Positions 18,079 to 27,858 of a stretch of 50,126 nt of DNA are shown piece after piece (position 1 is the first letter of the stretch; every line of letters starts with the position of its first letter). Origin of the DNA: Stenotrophomonas maltophilia (GTDB lineage: Bacteria > Pseudomonadota > Gammaproteobacteria > Xanthomonadales > Xanthomonadaceae). The stretch is from contig NZ_RAVT01000013.1 in the NCBI RefSeq assembly GCF_013464915.1, positions 1 through 50,126 of the forward strand. Reading direction: 5' to 3'. The notes below the pieces were generated by a model. It saw nothing but the letters and a program-made list of their open reading frames with translations, made no database searches and was not told the DNA's origin. A program made the translations under genes and the position numbers.

Positions 18079-19590
18079 ATGAGCAAGGAACTGTTGCTGG
18101 TAGTCGACGCGGTCGCCAACGAGAAGGGCGTGCCGCGTGAAGTGATCTTCGATGCCATCGAGGCCGCCCTGGCCTCGGCAGCGAAGAAGCGCTATCCCGA
18201 CGAGGAAGTGCTGACCCGCGTGGTCATCGACCACAAGGATGGCAGCTACGAAACCTACCGCCGCTGGGAAGTGGTGGCCGATGACGTGGTCATGGAATCG
18301 CCCGACCGCCAGATCCGCCTGATGGACGCCGTCGATGAAGCCGAAGGCGTGGACGTCGGCGACTACATCGAAGAGCAGATCGAGAACCCGGACTTCGGCC
18401 GCATCGCTGCCCAGGCCGCCAAGCAGGTCATCGTCCAGCGCGTGCGCGAAGCCGAGCGCCAGCAGGTCGTGGATGCGTGGAAGGATCGCGTCGGCGAACT
18501 GATCACCGGTGTGGTCAAGCGCGCCGAGCGCGGCAACATCTATGTCGACCTCGGTGGCAATGCCGAAGGCTTCATCCCGAAGGACAAGGGCATTCCGCGC
18601 GACGTGCTGCGTGCCGGCGACCGCGTGCGCGGCTACCTGGCCGAAGTCCGTTCGGAACCGCGTGGCCCGCAGCTGTTCATCAGCCGCGCCGCCCCGGAAT
18701 TCATGATCGAGCTGTTCAAGCTGGAAGTGCCGGAAGTCGGCCAGGGCCTGGTGGAAATCAAGGCCTGTGCCCGCGATCCGGGCGACCGCGCCAAGATCGC
18801 CGTGCTCGCCCACGACCAGCGCACCGATCCGATCGGTGCCTGCATCGGCATGCGCGGTTCGCGCGTGCAGGCCGTGTCCAACGAGCTCAATGGCGAGCGC
18901 GTGGACATCGTGCTGTGGAACGACAACCCGGCCAACTTCGTCATCAACGCGATGGCGCCGGCCGAAGTGCAGTCGATCATCGTCGATGAAGACAAGCACT
19001 CGATGGACCTGGCTGTCGCTGAAGACCGCCTGGCCCAGGCGATCGGCAAGGGCGGCCAGAACGTGCGCCTGGCCAGCCGCCTGACCGGCTGGCAGCTCAA
19101 CGTGATGACCCAGGACCAGGTCACCGCCAAGTCGGAAGCCGAGCAGGCTTCGGCCCGCCAGCTGTTCATGGACAAGCTGGAAGTGGACGAAGAGATCGCC
19201 GGCATCCTGGTCAGCGAAGGCTTCGGCACCGTCGAGGAAATCGCTTATGTCCCGGTCGGCGAACTGCTGGCTGTGGAAGGTTTCGACGAAGACATCGTCG
19301 AAGAGCTGCGCGCTCGTGCCCGCGATGCGCTGCTCAATGAGGCCCTGGCAGTCGAAGAAGGCCTTGAAGACGGCCAGCCGGCGCAGGACCTGCTGTCCCT
19401 GAAGGGCATGGACGAAGCCACCGCGTATGCGTTGGCCGGCCACGGCGTGCGTACCAGCGAGGACCTGTCCGACCTGGCCGCCGACGAGGTCATGGACTTC
19501 GGCATCGAGGGACTGGATCAGGCGCGCGCCGCTGCGCTGATCCTGGCCGCCCGTGCCGAAGAGATCGCCCGACTGGAACGCGGCGAATGA
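18079..19590 (+). CDS. nusA: Transcription termination/antitermination factor NusA
   Basis: Binds RNA polymerase and nascent RNA; modulates pausing, termination and antitermination. The 503 residues show the NusA N-terminal domain (about 1-125), S1 domain with RGNIYVDLGGNAEGFIPK, two KH domains with GACIGMRGSRVQAVSNEL and AIGKGGQNVRLASRLTGW, and two C-terminal acidic helix-hairpin-helix repeats (about 365-425 and 435-500), as in E. coli. It starts at an ATG four bases after rimP, implying coupled expression. Confidence 0.98.
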   Translation: MSKELLLVVDAVANEKGVPREVIFDAIEAALASAAKKRYPDEEVLTRVVIDHKDGSYETYRRWEVVADDVVMESPDRQIRLMDAVDEAEGVDVGDYIEEQIENPDFGRIAAQAAKQVIVQRVREAERQQVVDAWKDRVGELITGVVKRAERGNIYVDLGGNAEGFIPKDKGIPRDVLRAGDRVRGYLAEVRSEPRGPQLFISRAAPEFMIELFKLEVPEVGQGLVEIKACARDPGDRAKIAVLAHDQRTDPIGACIGMRGSRVQAVSNELNGERVDIVLWNDNPANFVINAMAPAEVQSIIVDEDKHSMDLAVAEDRLAQAIGKGGQNVRLASRLTGWQLNVMTQDQVTAKSEAEQASARQLFMDKLEVDEEIAGILVSEGFGTVEEIAYVPVGELLAVEGFDEDIVEELRARARDALLNEALAVEEGLEDGQPAQDLLSLKGMDEATAYALAGHGVRTSEDLSDLAADEVMDFGIEGLDQARAAALILAARAEEIARLERGE

Positions 19591-19606
19591 GCCGGCAATG
19601 AACAGG

Positions 19607-19625
19607 GCCCTGAGCCGCTCAGGGC
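19607..19625 (+). other. Stem-loop in the nusA-infB gap
   Basis: GCCCTGAG (19607-19614), loop CCG, CTCAGGGC (19618-19625). No T run follows, so a processing or stability element is more likely than a terminator. TAGAAT just after it (19626-19631) resembles a -10, so an internal infB promoter is possible. Confidence 0.5.
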
Positions 19626-19682
19626 GTAGAATCCGCGCCACCTCCAGATGCGGGGGGGCGCCCACAAGATCATAGGATCCGA

Positions 19683-22328
19683 ATGTCGCAGCAAACCACC
19701 ATCCGCAAGCTTGCCGAACTGGTCAACACGCCGGTCGAAAAACTGCTGGAACAGCTGGCCGGTGCCGGCATGAAGTTCAGCGGTCCCGACCAGGTCGTGA
19801 CCAGCTCCGAGAAGGTGAAGCTCCTGGGCTTCCTTCGTCGTTCGCACGGCAAGCCCGAGCAGGCCCCGGAAGAGACCGATCAGTCTGCAAAGAAGATCAC
19901 GCTCAACCGCCGGAAGCAGCAGGAAGTGACGGTCAATTCCGGTCGCAGCAAGACGACCGTGAATGTCGAGGTGCGCCAGAAGCGTACCTACGTCAAGGAT
20001 GGTGCGCGCGCCATGACGCCGGACGAAGAGCGCGCCGACATCCTGCGCAAGCTGGAAGAGTCGCGTGCCCGCAACCTCGCCGAACAGCAGGCCCTGGCCG
20101 AGAAGGATCGTCTGCGCGACGAAGCCATCGTCCGTGCCCGTGAGGAAGAGGTTGCGGCCAAGGAGCGCGCAGAGGCCGAGAAGAAGGCTGCCGAGGAAGC
20201 TGCGGCCGCCGCCAAGGCTGCCGAGGCGCTGGCGGCCAGCAAGCCCAAGCGCGCTCCGATCGATGAAACCGCGCCGCGCCCGCCGCGTGCTCCGGCCGCC
20301 GCTCCGGCTGCGCCGCGCAGCGCACCGCCGCCGCCGCGCAACGACGACCGCAACAACCGCAGCGCGCCGCGCAACGAGCGTGGCCCGGGCGACCGTTTCG
20401 CCGGCCAGATGCACCTGTCGGCTGCCGACCGTGCGCGTCGTGGCAACAGCAACAACAGCAACACCCGGGGTCGTCCGGGCGGGCGTAACCAGGCCGGTGG
20501 CCGTCGCGACATGTCGCGCGGTGGCAACAATGCCGGTCCGCACGCCTTCGAGCGTCCGACCGCGCCGGTGGTGCGTGAAGTGGCGATCGGCGACACGATC
20601 ACCGTGGCCGACCTGGCGCAGAAGCTGGCGCTGAAGGGTGGCGAGGTGGTCAAGGCGCTGTTCAAGATGGGCGTGATGGCCACCATCACCCAGTCCATCG
20701 ACCATGACACCGCCGCGCTGGTGACCGAAGAACTCGGCCACAAGGCGATCCGTGCCAACGACAACGACGCCGAAGACGCACTGCTGGCCTCGACCGGTGA
20801 AAACCAGGGCGAAGCCACCCAGCGTCCGCCGGTGGTCACCATCATGGGCCACGTCGACCACGGCAAGACCTCGCTGCTGGATTACATCCGCCGCACCAAG
20901 GTCGCCACCGGCGAAGCCGGCGGCATCACCCAGCACATCGGTGCCTACCACGTGGATACGCCGAAGGGCGTGATCAGCTTCCTGGATACCCCGGGCCATG
21001 CGGCCTTCACCTCGATGCGTGCCCGCGGTGCCAAGCTGACCGATATCGTGGTGCTGGTCGTGGCCGCCGATGACGGCGTCATGCCGCAGACCAAGGAAGC
21101 GATCCAGCACGCCCGTTCGGCGGGTGTGCCGCTGATCGTGGCGATCAACAAGATCGACAAGTCCGACGCCGACCCGATGCGGGTCAAGAACGAACTGCTG
21201 TCCGAGCAGGTCGTGGCCGAAGATTTCGGTGGCGATACCCAGATGGTCGAGATCTCGGCCAAGACCGGCCTGGGCATCGACGACCTGCTGGACGCCATCT
21301 CGATCCAGGCCGAACTGCTGGAACTGAAGGCCGTCGACGAAGGCCGCGCCTCGGGCGTGGTGATCGAATCGTCGCTGGACAAGGGCCGCGGCCCGGTCGC
21401 GACCGTGCTGGTGCAGCAGGGCCGCCTGAAGAAGGGCGACTACCTGGTGTGCGGCATCCAGTATGGCCGCGTGCGTGCGCTGTTCGACGAAACCGGCAAG
21501 CAGCCGGAGTTCGCCGGCCCGTCCATCCCGGTGCAGGTCCTGGGCCTGTCCGGCGTGCCGGAAGCCGGTGACGACTTCGTGGTCGTCGAGGACGAGCGCC
21601 TGGCCAAGGACGTTGCCCAGCAGCGTGAGACCAAGCGCCGCGAATCGCGCCTGGTCGCCACCGCTGGCAGCCGCATGGAAGACATCATGGCGACCCTGGG
21701 CAAGGGCGAGGGCCAGCAGGTCCTCAACCTGGTCATCAAGGCCGACGTGCAGGGTTCGGTGCAGGCCCTGAGCCAGGCACTGGTCGCGCTGTCCAACGAA
21801 GACATCCGCATCAACGTGATCCACTCCGGCGTGGGCGGCATCACCGAATCGGACGCCAACTCGGCGGCCGCTTCGAAGGCCACCGTCATCGGCTTCAACG
21901 TGCGTGCGGATGCTTCGGCCCGTCGCATCATCGAATCCAACGGCGTGGACCTGCGTTACTTCTCGATCATCTATGACGTGATCGATCAGGTGAAGCAGGT
22001 GGCCTCCGGTCTGCTGGGCGTGGAGATCCGCGAAGAGATCATCGGTATCGCCGAGGTCCGCGACGTGTTCCGCAGCTCCAAGCTGGGCGCCGTTGCCGGC
22101 TCGATGGTCATCGAGGGCGTGGTCAAGCGCAACAAGCCGATCCGCGTCCTGCGCGACAGCGTGGTGATCTTCGAAGGCGAGCTGGAATCGCTGCGCCGCT
22201 TCAAGGAAAACGTCGAGGAAGTCCGCAACGGTACCGAATGCGGTATCGCGGTGAAGGCCTACAACGACGTCAAGCCGGGTGACCAGATCGAGTGCTTCGA
22301 GCGTATCGAAGTGCCGCGCACCCTGTAA
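19683..22328 (+). CDS. infB: Translation initiation factor IF-2
   Basis: GTPase that brings initiator fMet-tRNA to the 30S subunit. The 881 residues comprise an IF2 N-terminal helical domain (about 1-50), a long Ala/Glu-rich coiled-coil and Arg/Pro/Asn-rich low-complexity linker (about 110-285), a second N-domain, then the G domain with G1 GHVDHGKT (389-396), G3 DTPGH (435-439) and G4 NKID (489-492), followed by domains II, III and IV. The linker between 205 and 285 is basic and glycine-rich. It ends before a clear terminator. The gene lies downstream of the tRNA-fMet array whose product it uses. Confidence 0.98.
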   Translation: MSQQTTIRKLAELVNTPVEKLLEQLAGAGMKFSGPDQVVTSSEKVKLLGFLRRSHGKPEQAPEETDQSAKKITLNRRKQQEVTVNSGRSKTTVNVEVRQKRTYVKDGARAMTPDEERADILRKLEESRARNLAEQQALAEKDRLRDEAIVRAREEEVAAKERAEAEKKAAEEAAAAAKAAEALAASKPKRAPIDETAPRPPRAPAAAPAAPRSAPPPPRNDDRNNRSAPRNERGPGDRFAGQMHLSAADRARRGNSNNSNTRGRPGGRNQAGGRRDMSRGGNNAGPHAFERPTAPVVREVAIGDTITVADLAQKLALKGGEVVKALFKMGVMATITQSIDHDTAALVTEELGHKAIRANDNDAEDALLASTGENQGEATQRPPVVTIMGHVDHGKTSLLDYIRRTKVATGEAGGITQHIGAYHVDTPKGVISFLDTPGHAAFTSMRARGAKLTDIVVLVVAADDGVMPQTKEAIQHARSAGVPLIVAINKIDKSDADPMRVKNELLSEQVVAEDFGGDTQMVEISAKTGLGIDDLLDAISIQAELLELKAVDEGRASGVVIESSLDKGRGPVATVLVQQGRLKKGDYLVCGIQYGRVRALFDETGKQPEFAGPSIPVQVLGLSGVPEAGDDFVVVEDERLAKDVAQQRETKRRESRLVATAGSRMEDIMATLGKGEGQQVLNLVIKADVQGSVQALSQALVALSNEDIRINVIHSGVGGITESDANSAAASKATVIGFNVRADASARRIIESNGVDLRYFSIIYDVIDQVKQVASGLLGVEIREEIIGIAEVRDVFRSSKLGAVAGSMVIEGVVKRNKPIRVLRDSVVIFEGELESLRRFKENVEEVRNGTECGIAVKAYNDVKPGDQIECFERIEVPRTL

Positions 22329-22337
22329 TGCTGCAAC

Positions 22338-22366
22338 GGACCGGCCCTCACGGGCCGGTCCTGTTT
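22338..22366 (+). terminator. Terminator after infB
   Basis: GGACCGGCCC (22338-22347), loop TCAC, GGGCCGGTCC (22352-22361), then TGTTT. The short imperfect T tract suggests partial termination ahead of rbfA. Confidence 0.75.
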
Positions 22367-22409
22367 CATCCCGTAAACTGAAAAAACGCAACCCATACGA
22401 GCCTGACGC

Positions 22410-22793
22410 GTGCCCAAGACTTTCCATCGAACCGACCGTGTCTCCGCCCAGCTGCGCCGTGAACTCGGCACCCTGGTGCACAACGCCGTGCGCGAGCATG
22501 GGTTGCCCTCGGTGAGCGTGTCCGACGTGGAAATCACCCGCGACATGGCCCATGCCAAGGTGTTCGTCACCGCGCTGATGCCGGAGCGTTCGGCTGAAGC
22601 CGTGGCCGGCCTGAAGGAACTGGGCTACCGCCTGCGCATGGACCTGGCCCGCGCGATGAAGCTGCGCCACGTGCCGGAGCTGCATTTCCACTACGACGAT
22701 TCGGTCGACCGTGGTGAGCACATCGACAACATCCTGCGCGACCTGCCCGATACGCTGGCTGCGGAGAAGCGTCGCGAGAGCGACGAAGAATAA
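22410..22793 (+). CDS. rbfA: Ribosome-binding factor A
   Basis: Cold-shock-related 30S maturation factor that binds near helix 1 of 16S rRNA; one KH-like domain. 127 residues, GTG start. Recognisable features are RVSAQLRRELGTLV, the VSDVEITRDMAHAKVFV strand and the LRMDLARAMKLRHVPELHFHYDDS end of the fold, with an acidic tail. It lies between infB and truB as usual. Confidence 0.96.
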   Translation: MPKTFHRTDRVSAQLRRELGTLVHNAVREHGLPSVSVSDVEITRDMAHAKVFVTALMPERSAEAVAGLKELGYRLRMDLARAMKLRHVPELHFHYDDSVDRGEHIDNILRDLPDTLAAEKRRESDEE

Positions 22794-22795
22794 GC

Positions 22796-22818
22796 TAGCG
22801 CCGGGCCCATGCCCGGCG
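22796..22818 (+). repeat. SMAG-like palindrome, also terminator-like
   Basis: TAG followed by CGCCGGGC (22799-22806), loop CCAT, GCCCGGCG (22811-22818) and a TCTTTCC tail. It fills the rbfA-truB gap and could terminate weakly. Confidence 0.7.
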
Positions 22819-22898
22819 TCTTTCCATTCCGGCAACGCGATGCCTGTGCGGGCCGCGCTGCGGCAGCCGAGCATGGCTCGGCTCTACAACATCCCGTC

Positions 22899-23807
22899 AT
22901 GACCCGAATTCAGTTCCGCCGCCTGGATGGCATCCTGCTGCTCGACAAGTCGACCGGCATGAGCTCCAACGCCGCCCTGCAGGTGGCCCGCCGCCTGTTC
23001 CGCGCCGAGAAGGGCGGCCACACCGGCAGCCTCGACCCGCTGGCCACCGGCCTGCTGCCGCTGTGCTTCGGCGAGGCGACCAAGATCGCCGGCCTGCTGC
23101 TCGGTTCGGCCAAGGCCTACGACGCCGAGATCGTGCTCGGCCAGACCACCGATACCGATGACGCCGAAGGCCAGGTGCTGCTGCAGCGCCCGGTGCCGGC
23201 CCTCAGTGCCGAAGCGCTGCAGGCCGCGCTTGCACCGCTGACCGGCAACATCCGCCAGCGCGCTCCGATCTATTCGGCGCTGAAGCAGGGCGGTGAACCG
23301 CTGTATGTGAAGGCCCGCCGCGGCGATGTCATCGAAGCGCCGGAACGCGAGGTCCAGGTGCATGCCATCGAGGTGCTGGAGCAGCAGCCCGAGCGGCTGC
23401 GCCTGCGCGTCACCTGCGGCTCGGGCACCTACATCCGCAGCCTGGCCCGTGATCTGGGCGAGGCGCTGGGCTGTGGCGCACACATCAGTGCGCTGCGCCG
23501 GCTCTGGGTGGAGCCGTTCCGCGAACCGGCCATGGTTACCCTGGACCAGCTGCGGGCAATGGTCGAGGCCGGCGACGAGGCGGCCATGGACGCGCTGCTG
23601 CTGCCGCTGGCGGCCGGGCTGGCGGAATACCCGCGGGTCGATCTCGATGCCGAGCAGGCCCACCGCTTCTGCGTTGGCCAGCGCCAGCGCGACCCGTCCT
23701 GGCCGCATGGCCTGGTCGCCGTGTTCGGTCCGGACGATGCTGTCCAGGGGCTCGGGCAGGTCGATGACAGCGGGCTGCTGGCCCCGCAGCGCCGCTTCAA
23801 CCTCTGA
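22899..23807 (+). CDS. truB: tRNA pseudouridine(55) synthase
   Basis: Makes pseudouridine 55 in the T loop of tRNAs. 302 residues from the ATG at 22899 ([17 protein letters not shown]). The in-frame ATG at 22809 lies in the repeat-bearing gap and adds only a low-complexity extension. The catalytic motif [16 protein letters not shown] contains the essential Asp; [17 protein letters not shown] and the C-terminal PUA-like portion are present. Confidence 0.97.
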   Translation: MTRIQFRRLDGILLLDKSTGMSSNAALQVARRLFRAEKGGHTGSLDPLATGLLPLCFGEATKIAGLLLGSAKAYDAEIVLGQTTDTDDAEGQVLLQRPVPALSAEALQAALAPLTGNIRQRAPIYSALKQGGEPLYVKARRGDVIEAPEREVQVHAIEVLEQQPERLRLRVTCGSGTYIRSLARDLGEALGCGAHISALRRLWVEPFREPAMVTLDQLRAMVEAGDEAAMDALLLPLAAGLAEYPRVDLDAEQAHRFCVGQRQRDPSWPHGLVAVFGPDDAVQGLGQVDDSGLLAPQRRFNL

Positions 23808-23835
23808 ACGGGGCAGGGCGGTTCAGCCCCGGACC

Positions 23836-23864
23836 TTGTTCCCGGCCCCCCCGACCGTTACAAT
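23836..23864 (+). promoter_or_regulatory. Candidate rpsO promoter
   Basis: TTGTTC (23836-23841), 17 bases, TACAAT (23859-23864), giving a ~110-base leader before rpsO. rpsO has its own promoter and a translationally controlled leader in E. coli. Confidence 0.55.
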
Positions 23865-23980
23865 TTCGCGGCCGTTTTCCGGCAGCCTGCCTCGCGCAGG
23901 TTTCATCCTCGTAGTCCACGGCGAGCCTGGCGGTGCGCGAAGCGCGTTCCTGCCGGCCACGCATCACAGAGAAAAAAGAA

Positions 23981-24241
23981 ATGTCGATCGACACCCAGAA
24001 GGTCATTGAAGACAACAAGCGCAGCTCGGCTGACACCGGCTCCCCGGAAGTCCAGGTTGCCCTGCTGACCGCCCGCATCGAACTGCTGACCGGCCACTTC
24101 AAGACCCACAAGAAGGACCACCACAGCCGCCGCGGCCTGCTGCAGATGGTCAACCGCCGTCGCAGCCTGCTCGACTACCTGAAGAAGAAGGACGTCGAGC
24201 GCTACAAGGCCCTGATTGAAAAGCTTGGCCTGCGTCGCTAA
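23981..24241 (+). CDS. rpsO: 30S ribosomal protein S15
   Basis: Primary 16S rRNA-binding protein of the platform. 86 residues starting at ATG 23981 with GAAAAAAGAA upstream; the frame is open further back, but that part does not resemble S15. Family signatures [34 protein letters not shown] and [13 protein letters not shown] are all visible. A strong terminator separates it from pnp. Confidence 0.98.
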   Translation: MSIDTQKVIEDNKRSSADTGSPEVQVALLTARIELLTGHFKTHKKDHHSRRGLLQMVNRRRSLLDYLKKKDVERYKALIEKLGLRR

Positions 24242-24253
24242 GCAACGAATCCC

Positions 24254-24286
24254 CCGCGGCGCAGCGATGCGCCGCGGTTTTGTTTT
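24254..24286 (+). terminator. Terminator between rpsO and pnp
   Basis: CCGCGGCGC (24254-24262), loop AGCGAT, GCGCCGCGG (24269-24277), then TTTTGTTTT. E. coli has a terminator at the same place, with pnp partly served by read-through and by its own promoter. Confidence 0.93.
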
Positions 24287-24392
24287 GTAGCACCGCAATC
24301 CCCGATTCAGGCCGGAACGATCCGGCCACCCGCTGGCGGCAAGGGTCGCCGACGGTCCAAATTCGCAGACAGCATCCCCAAGGACACCCTCC

Positions 24393-26501
24393 GTGGCAAA
24401 AATCACCAAAACCTTCCAGTACGGCAAGCACACCGTCACGCTCGAGACCGGCGAAGTCGCCCGTCAGGCCAGCGGTGCCGTCATCGTCAAGATGGACGAC
24501 ACCGTACTGCTGGTCACCGCCGTCGCCGCCAAGAGCGCGCGCGAAGGCCAGGACTTCTTCCCGCTGACCGTCGATTATCAGGAAAAGTTCTACGCCGGCG
24601 GCCGTATCCCGGGTGGTTTCTTCAAGCGTGAAGGCCGTGCGACCGAGAAGGAAACCCTGATCTCGCGTCTGATCGACCGTCCGATCCGCCCGCTGTTCCC
24701 GGAAGACTACAAGAACGAAGTGCAGATCATCGCCACGGTCATGTCGCTGAACCCGGACGTGGACGGTGACATCCCGGCCCTGATCGGCGCCTCGGCTGCC
24801 CTGGCCCTGGCCGGCACCCCGTTCATGGGTCCGATCGGCGCTGCCAAGGTTGGTTACAAGAACGGCGAGTACATCCTGAACCCGACCGTCAGCGAACTGG
24901 CTGACTCGCAGCTGGAACTGGTCGTCGCCGGTACCTCCAACGCCGTGCTGATGGTCGAATCCGAAGCCGCGCTGCTGTCCGAAGAAGTGATGCTGGGCGC
25001 CGTGACCTTCGGTCACCGCGAAATGCAGAAGGTCATCAACGCGATCAACGAGCTGACCGTCGAAGCCGGCACCAAGCCGTCGACCTGGGAAGCTCCGGCC
25101 AAGAACGACGCGCTGATCTCCGCCCTGAAGGAAGCCATCGGCCCGCGCCTGGGCGAAGCCTTCCAGGTGCGCGACAAGCTGCAGCGCCGCGACGCCATCT
25201 CGGCGATCAAGAAGGACGTGGTCGAAACCCTGGCTGGCCGCGTGGCTGCCGAGGGCTGGAACCCGGCCGAGCTGTCGAAGGAATTCGGCGAGCTGGAATA
25301 CCGCACCATGCGTGACTCGGTGCTGGACACCAAGGTCCGCATCGACGGCCGTGCGCTGGACACCGTCCGCCCGATCGCCGTGAAGACCGGCGTGCTGCCG
25401 CGTACCCACGGTTCCTCGCTGTTCACCCGCGGCGAAACCCAGGCCATCGTGACCATCACCCTGGGCACTGCCCGTGACGGCCAGGTCATCGACGCCGTTG
25501 CCGGTGAGTACAAGGAAAACTTCCTGTTCCACTACAACTTCCCTCCGTTCTCGGTGGGTGAGTGCGGCCGCATGATGGGCCCGAAGCGCCGCGAAATCGG
25601 CCACGGTCGCCTGGCCAAGCGCGGCGTGCTGGCTGTCATGCCGTCGCTGGAATCCTTCCCGTACACCATCCGCGTCGTCTCGGAAATCACCGAGTCGAAC
25701 GGTTCCTCGTCGATGGCCTCGGTCTGCGGTTCGTCGCTGGCCCTGATGGACGCCGGCGTGCCGGTGAAGGCGCCGGTTGCCGGTATCGCCATGGGCCTGG
25801 TCAAGGAAGGCGAGCGCTTCGTCGTCCTGTCCGACATCCTGGGTGACGAAGATCACCTGGGCGACATGGACTTCAAGGTGGCCGGTACCGCTGAGGGCAT
25901 CTCCGCCCTGCAGATGGACATCAAGATCGAAGGCATCACCGAAGAGATCATGAAGCAGGCCCTGCAGCAGGCCAAGGCTGGCCGTCTGCACATCCTGGGC
26001 GAGATGGCCCACGGCCTGACCGCTCCGCGTGAAGAGCTGTCGGACTACGCGCCGCGCCTGCTGACCATCAAGATCCACCCGGACAAGATCCGCGAAGTGA
26101 TCGGCAAGGGTGGCTCGACCATCCAGGCCATCACCAAGGAAACCGGCACCCAGATCGACATCCAGGACGACGGCACCATCGTCATCGCCTCGGTCAACGC
26201 CATCGCTGCCCAGGCCGCCAAGGCCCGCATCGAGCAGATCACCTCGGACGTCGAGCCGGGCCGCATCTACGAAGGCAAGGTCGCCAAGATCATGGACTTC
26301 GGTGCGTTCGTCACCATCCTGCCGGGCAAGGACGGCCTGGTCCACGTGTCGCAGATCTCCAGCGACCGCGTCGAGAAGGTCGGCGACGTGCTGAAGGAAG
26401 GCGATGTGGTCAAGGTCAAGGTGCTGGAAGTCGACAAGCAGGGCCGTATCCGCCTGTCGATGAAGGCCGTGGAAGAAGGCGACGCCGTCAGCGCCGAATA
26501 A
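24393..26501 (+). CDS. pnp: Polyribonucleotide nucleotidyltransferase (PNPase)
   Basis: 3'-5' phosphorolytic exoribonuclease and degradosome component. The 702 residues start with GTG (24393). The domains are two RNase PH cores (about 1-140 and 310-540) separated by an alpha-helical domain, then KH ([20 protein letters not shown]) and S1 ([20 protein letters not shown]). The [12 protein letters not shown] and [16 protein letters not shown] stretches are typical active-site and RNA-contact regions. A 151-base leader precedes it, long enough for the RNase III-type autocontrol known in E. coli. Confidence 0.98.
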   Translation: MAKITKTFQYGKHTVTLETGEVARQASGAVIVKMDDTVLLVTAVAAKSAREGQDFFPLTVDYQEKFYAGGRIPGGFFKREGRATEKETLISRLIDRPIRPLFPEDYKNEVQIIATVMSLNPDVDGDIPALIGASAALALAGTPFMGPIGAAKVGYKNGEYILNPTVSELADSQLELVVAGTSNAVLMVESEAALLSEEVMLGAVTFGHREMQKVINAINELTVEAGTKPSTWEAPAKNDALISALKEAIGPRLGEAFQVRDKLQRRDAISAIKKDVVETLAGRVAAEGWNPAELSKEFGELEYRTMRDSVLDTKVRIDGRALDTVRPIAVKTGVLPRTHGSSLFTRGETQAIVTITLGTARDGQVIDAVAGEYKENFLFHYNFPPFSVGECGRMMGPKRREIGHGRLAKRGVLAVMPSLESFPYTIRVVSEITESNGSSSMASVCGSSLALMDAGVPVKAPVAGIAMGLVKEGERFVVLSDILGDEDHLGDMDFKVAGTAEGISALQMDIKIEGITEEIMKQALQQAKAGRLHILGEMAHGLTAPREELSDYAPRLLTIKIHPDKIREVIGKGGSTIQAITKETGTQIDIQDDGTIVIASVNAIAAQAAKARIEQITSDVEPGRIYEGKVAKIMDFGAFVTILPGKDGLVHVSQISSDRVEKVGDVLKEGDVVKVKVLEVDKQGRIRLSMKAVEEGDAVSAE

Positions 26502-26559
26502 TCGGTATTGCTGATTGTGCGGTGGGTGAGGACCGCTGGTCCTCACGCTTTCGCAAATG

Positions 26560-26585
26560 AAAAAGCGGGCTTCGGCCCGCTTTTT
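26560..26585. terminator. Terminator after pnp, bidirectional in form
   Basis: AAAAAGCGGGC (26560-26570), loop TTCG, GCCCGCTTTTT (26575-26585). The A-rich left arm and T-rich right arm let it work for pnp and for the convergent minus-strand gene. Confidence 0.95.
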
Positions 26586-26604
26586 CTTTGCCTGCCGCCA
26601 TCAG

Positions 26605-26637
26605 GCAGCGCCGGGCCATGCCCGGCGGCGCTGCTAC
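26605..26637 (-). repeat. SMAG element with GTAG head on the minus strand
   Basis: Arms GCAGCGCCGGGC (26605-26616) and GCCCGGCGGCGCTGC (26620-26634) around CAT, with one bulge. On the minus strand the element starts GTAG at 26637-26634, and that TAG is the stop codon of the TPR-like gene. Confidence 0.8.
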
Positions 26638-27629
26638 GCTTCCTCGTCTTCCTCTTCCCCCAGCCACCACACCTGGCCCGGCTCGGGGTCACTCAGCGGA
26701 TGCTCGCGCTGTTCGATGGCCTCCAGCACGCGTCCCGGGGCCGCAGCGGTCCACGTCGCCAGCAGCGTCTCCACCGCAGCCCGGCCCTGCGCGGCAATGC
26801 CCAGATCGCGCTCGCGCGCCCAGGTACCTTCTTCGACGGCCTCTGCGTTGTCGTCATGTTGATGCGGGGTGCCATAGCTGCAGCGGCGGCAGAGCCGGCG
26901 CACGGTCGCGGTCCAGTCCTCGACCATGCCGATGCCGGGCAGGTTCATGGCGCCCAAGGCAGCGATGTCGTCGGCTGAATCGCACTGCACGAACACGGTG
27001 AAGGTCGCCATGTCCGATGGCTGCAGGCGCTGCATTGCATTGAACACCGGCACCTCGTGTTCGCGGTACGTACGGCGGCCGGTCGATGCGCCGTCATGCA
27101 GCACGATGTCGCCGAAGCGGAAGCCGCTTTCGGGCAGCGGTACGTTGTCGATGCGTGCACGCACCGGATCAATGCGGCTCATGTACACCACTTCGGCGTC
27201 GGACCACGGCGCCAGGCGCATGCAGGCCACGCCGAAGTTGCCCTCGATCGGGCCTTCGCCCTCGGGCAGGGTGATGCCACAGCGGGTCCACTGGCGTCGT
27301 GCTTCGGCCCAGTCCGCCATGCCTGTGGCCGCGATGCCGGCATTCCAGGCGGTGGCGACATCCAATTCCCCACGCAGCTGCTCCGATCGCAGGTTGTCCT
27401 GCAGCGACGCCGGCCAGTCGCGCAGGTACTTGTGCGCCAGCCCGCGCATGTAGTGCAGGTAGGGCACCTCGGGAGCGATGGCGATCAGTTCGCCGAACAG
27501 CTCCACCGCCTGTGGCAGGTCGCCTTCGTGGAACGCGTCGTAGGCGCGCGCTTCCAGTATCTGCTGTCCGTCGAGGGATGCGTCGTCCAGCAGGTCGCCG
27601 TCGGGAGTGGTGTCGTGATCGGTGCTCAT
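26634..27629 (-). CDS. TPR-like hypothetical protein
   Basis: 331 residues from the ATG at 27629 (MSTDHDTTPDG); an ATG two codons earlier (27635) is equally possible and neither has a strong ribosome site. The frame is open to 27809, but that stretch is low quality. Residues about 25-110 read as helical pairs like tetratricopeptide repeats (ARAYDAFHEGDLPQAVELF, then LHYMRGLAHKYLRDWPASLQ). The middle has NFGVACMRLAPWSDAEVVYM, and near the C terminus CRRCSYGTPHQHDD looks like a partial metal site. The tail is acidic. I do not recognise a function; it appears to be a cytosolic protein conserved in xanthomonads beside pnp. Its stop codon lies within a SMAG repeat. Confidence 0.75.
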   Translation of the reverse strand: MSTDHDTTPDGDLLDDASLDGQQILEARAYDAFHEGDLPQAVELFGELIAIAPEVPYLHYMRGLAHKYLRDWPASLQDNLRSEQLRGELDVATAWNAGIAATGMADWAEARRQWTRCGITLPEGEGPIEGNFGVACMRLAPWSDAEVVYMSRIDPVRARIDNVPLPESGFRFGDIVLHDGASTGRRTYREHEVPVFNAMQRLQPSDMATFTVFVQCDSADDIAALGAMNLPGIGMVEDWTATVRRLCRRCSYGTPHQHDDNAEAVEEGTWARERDLGIAAQGRAAVETLLATWTAAAPGRVLEAIEQREHPLSDPEPGQVWWLGEEEDEEA

Positions 27630-27858
27630 GTCCATGTGCGGTTGAAGATCCGCGGTCACCTTAGCCGATGCAGGGGGCGGGTGCGCTGCGTCGGTGCGTC
27701 GGTGCGTGTCCTGCTGCAATGCATGATGGCAGCGGCATGACTGCCATGTTGTCGCCCTGTGGCCGATCGTTGCTGTCCACTGGACGACATGCCACGACAT
27801 CGGTCCCACAGCCTCATCGGTTTGCTAACGTGGCGGCGCCTTCGAACCGGGAGATTCC

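Noticed and set aside
19518..22874. 1118-codon minus-strand ORF opposite infB
   Set aside because: Same shadow effect; the plus strand encodes a complete IF2.
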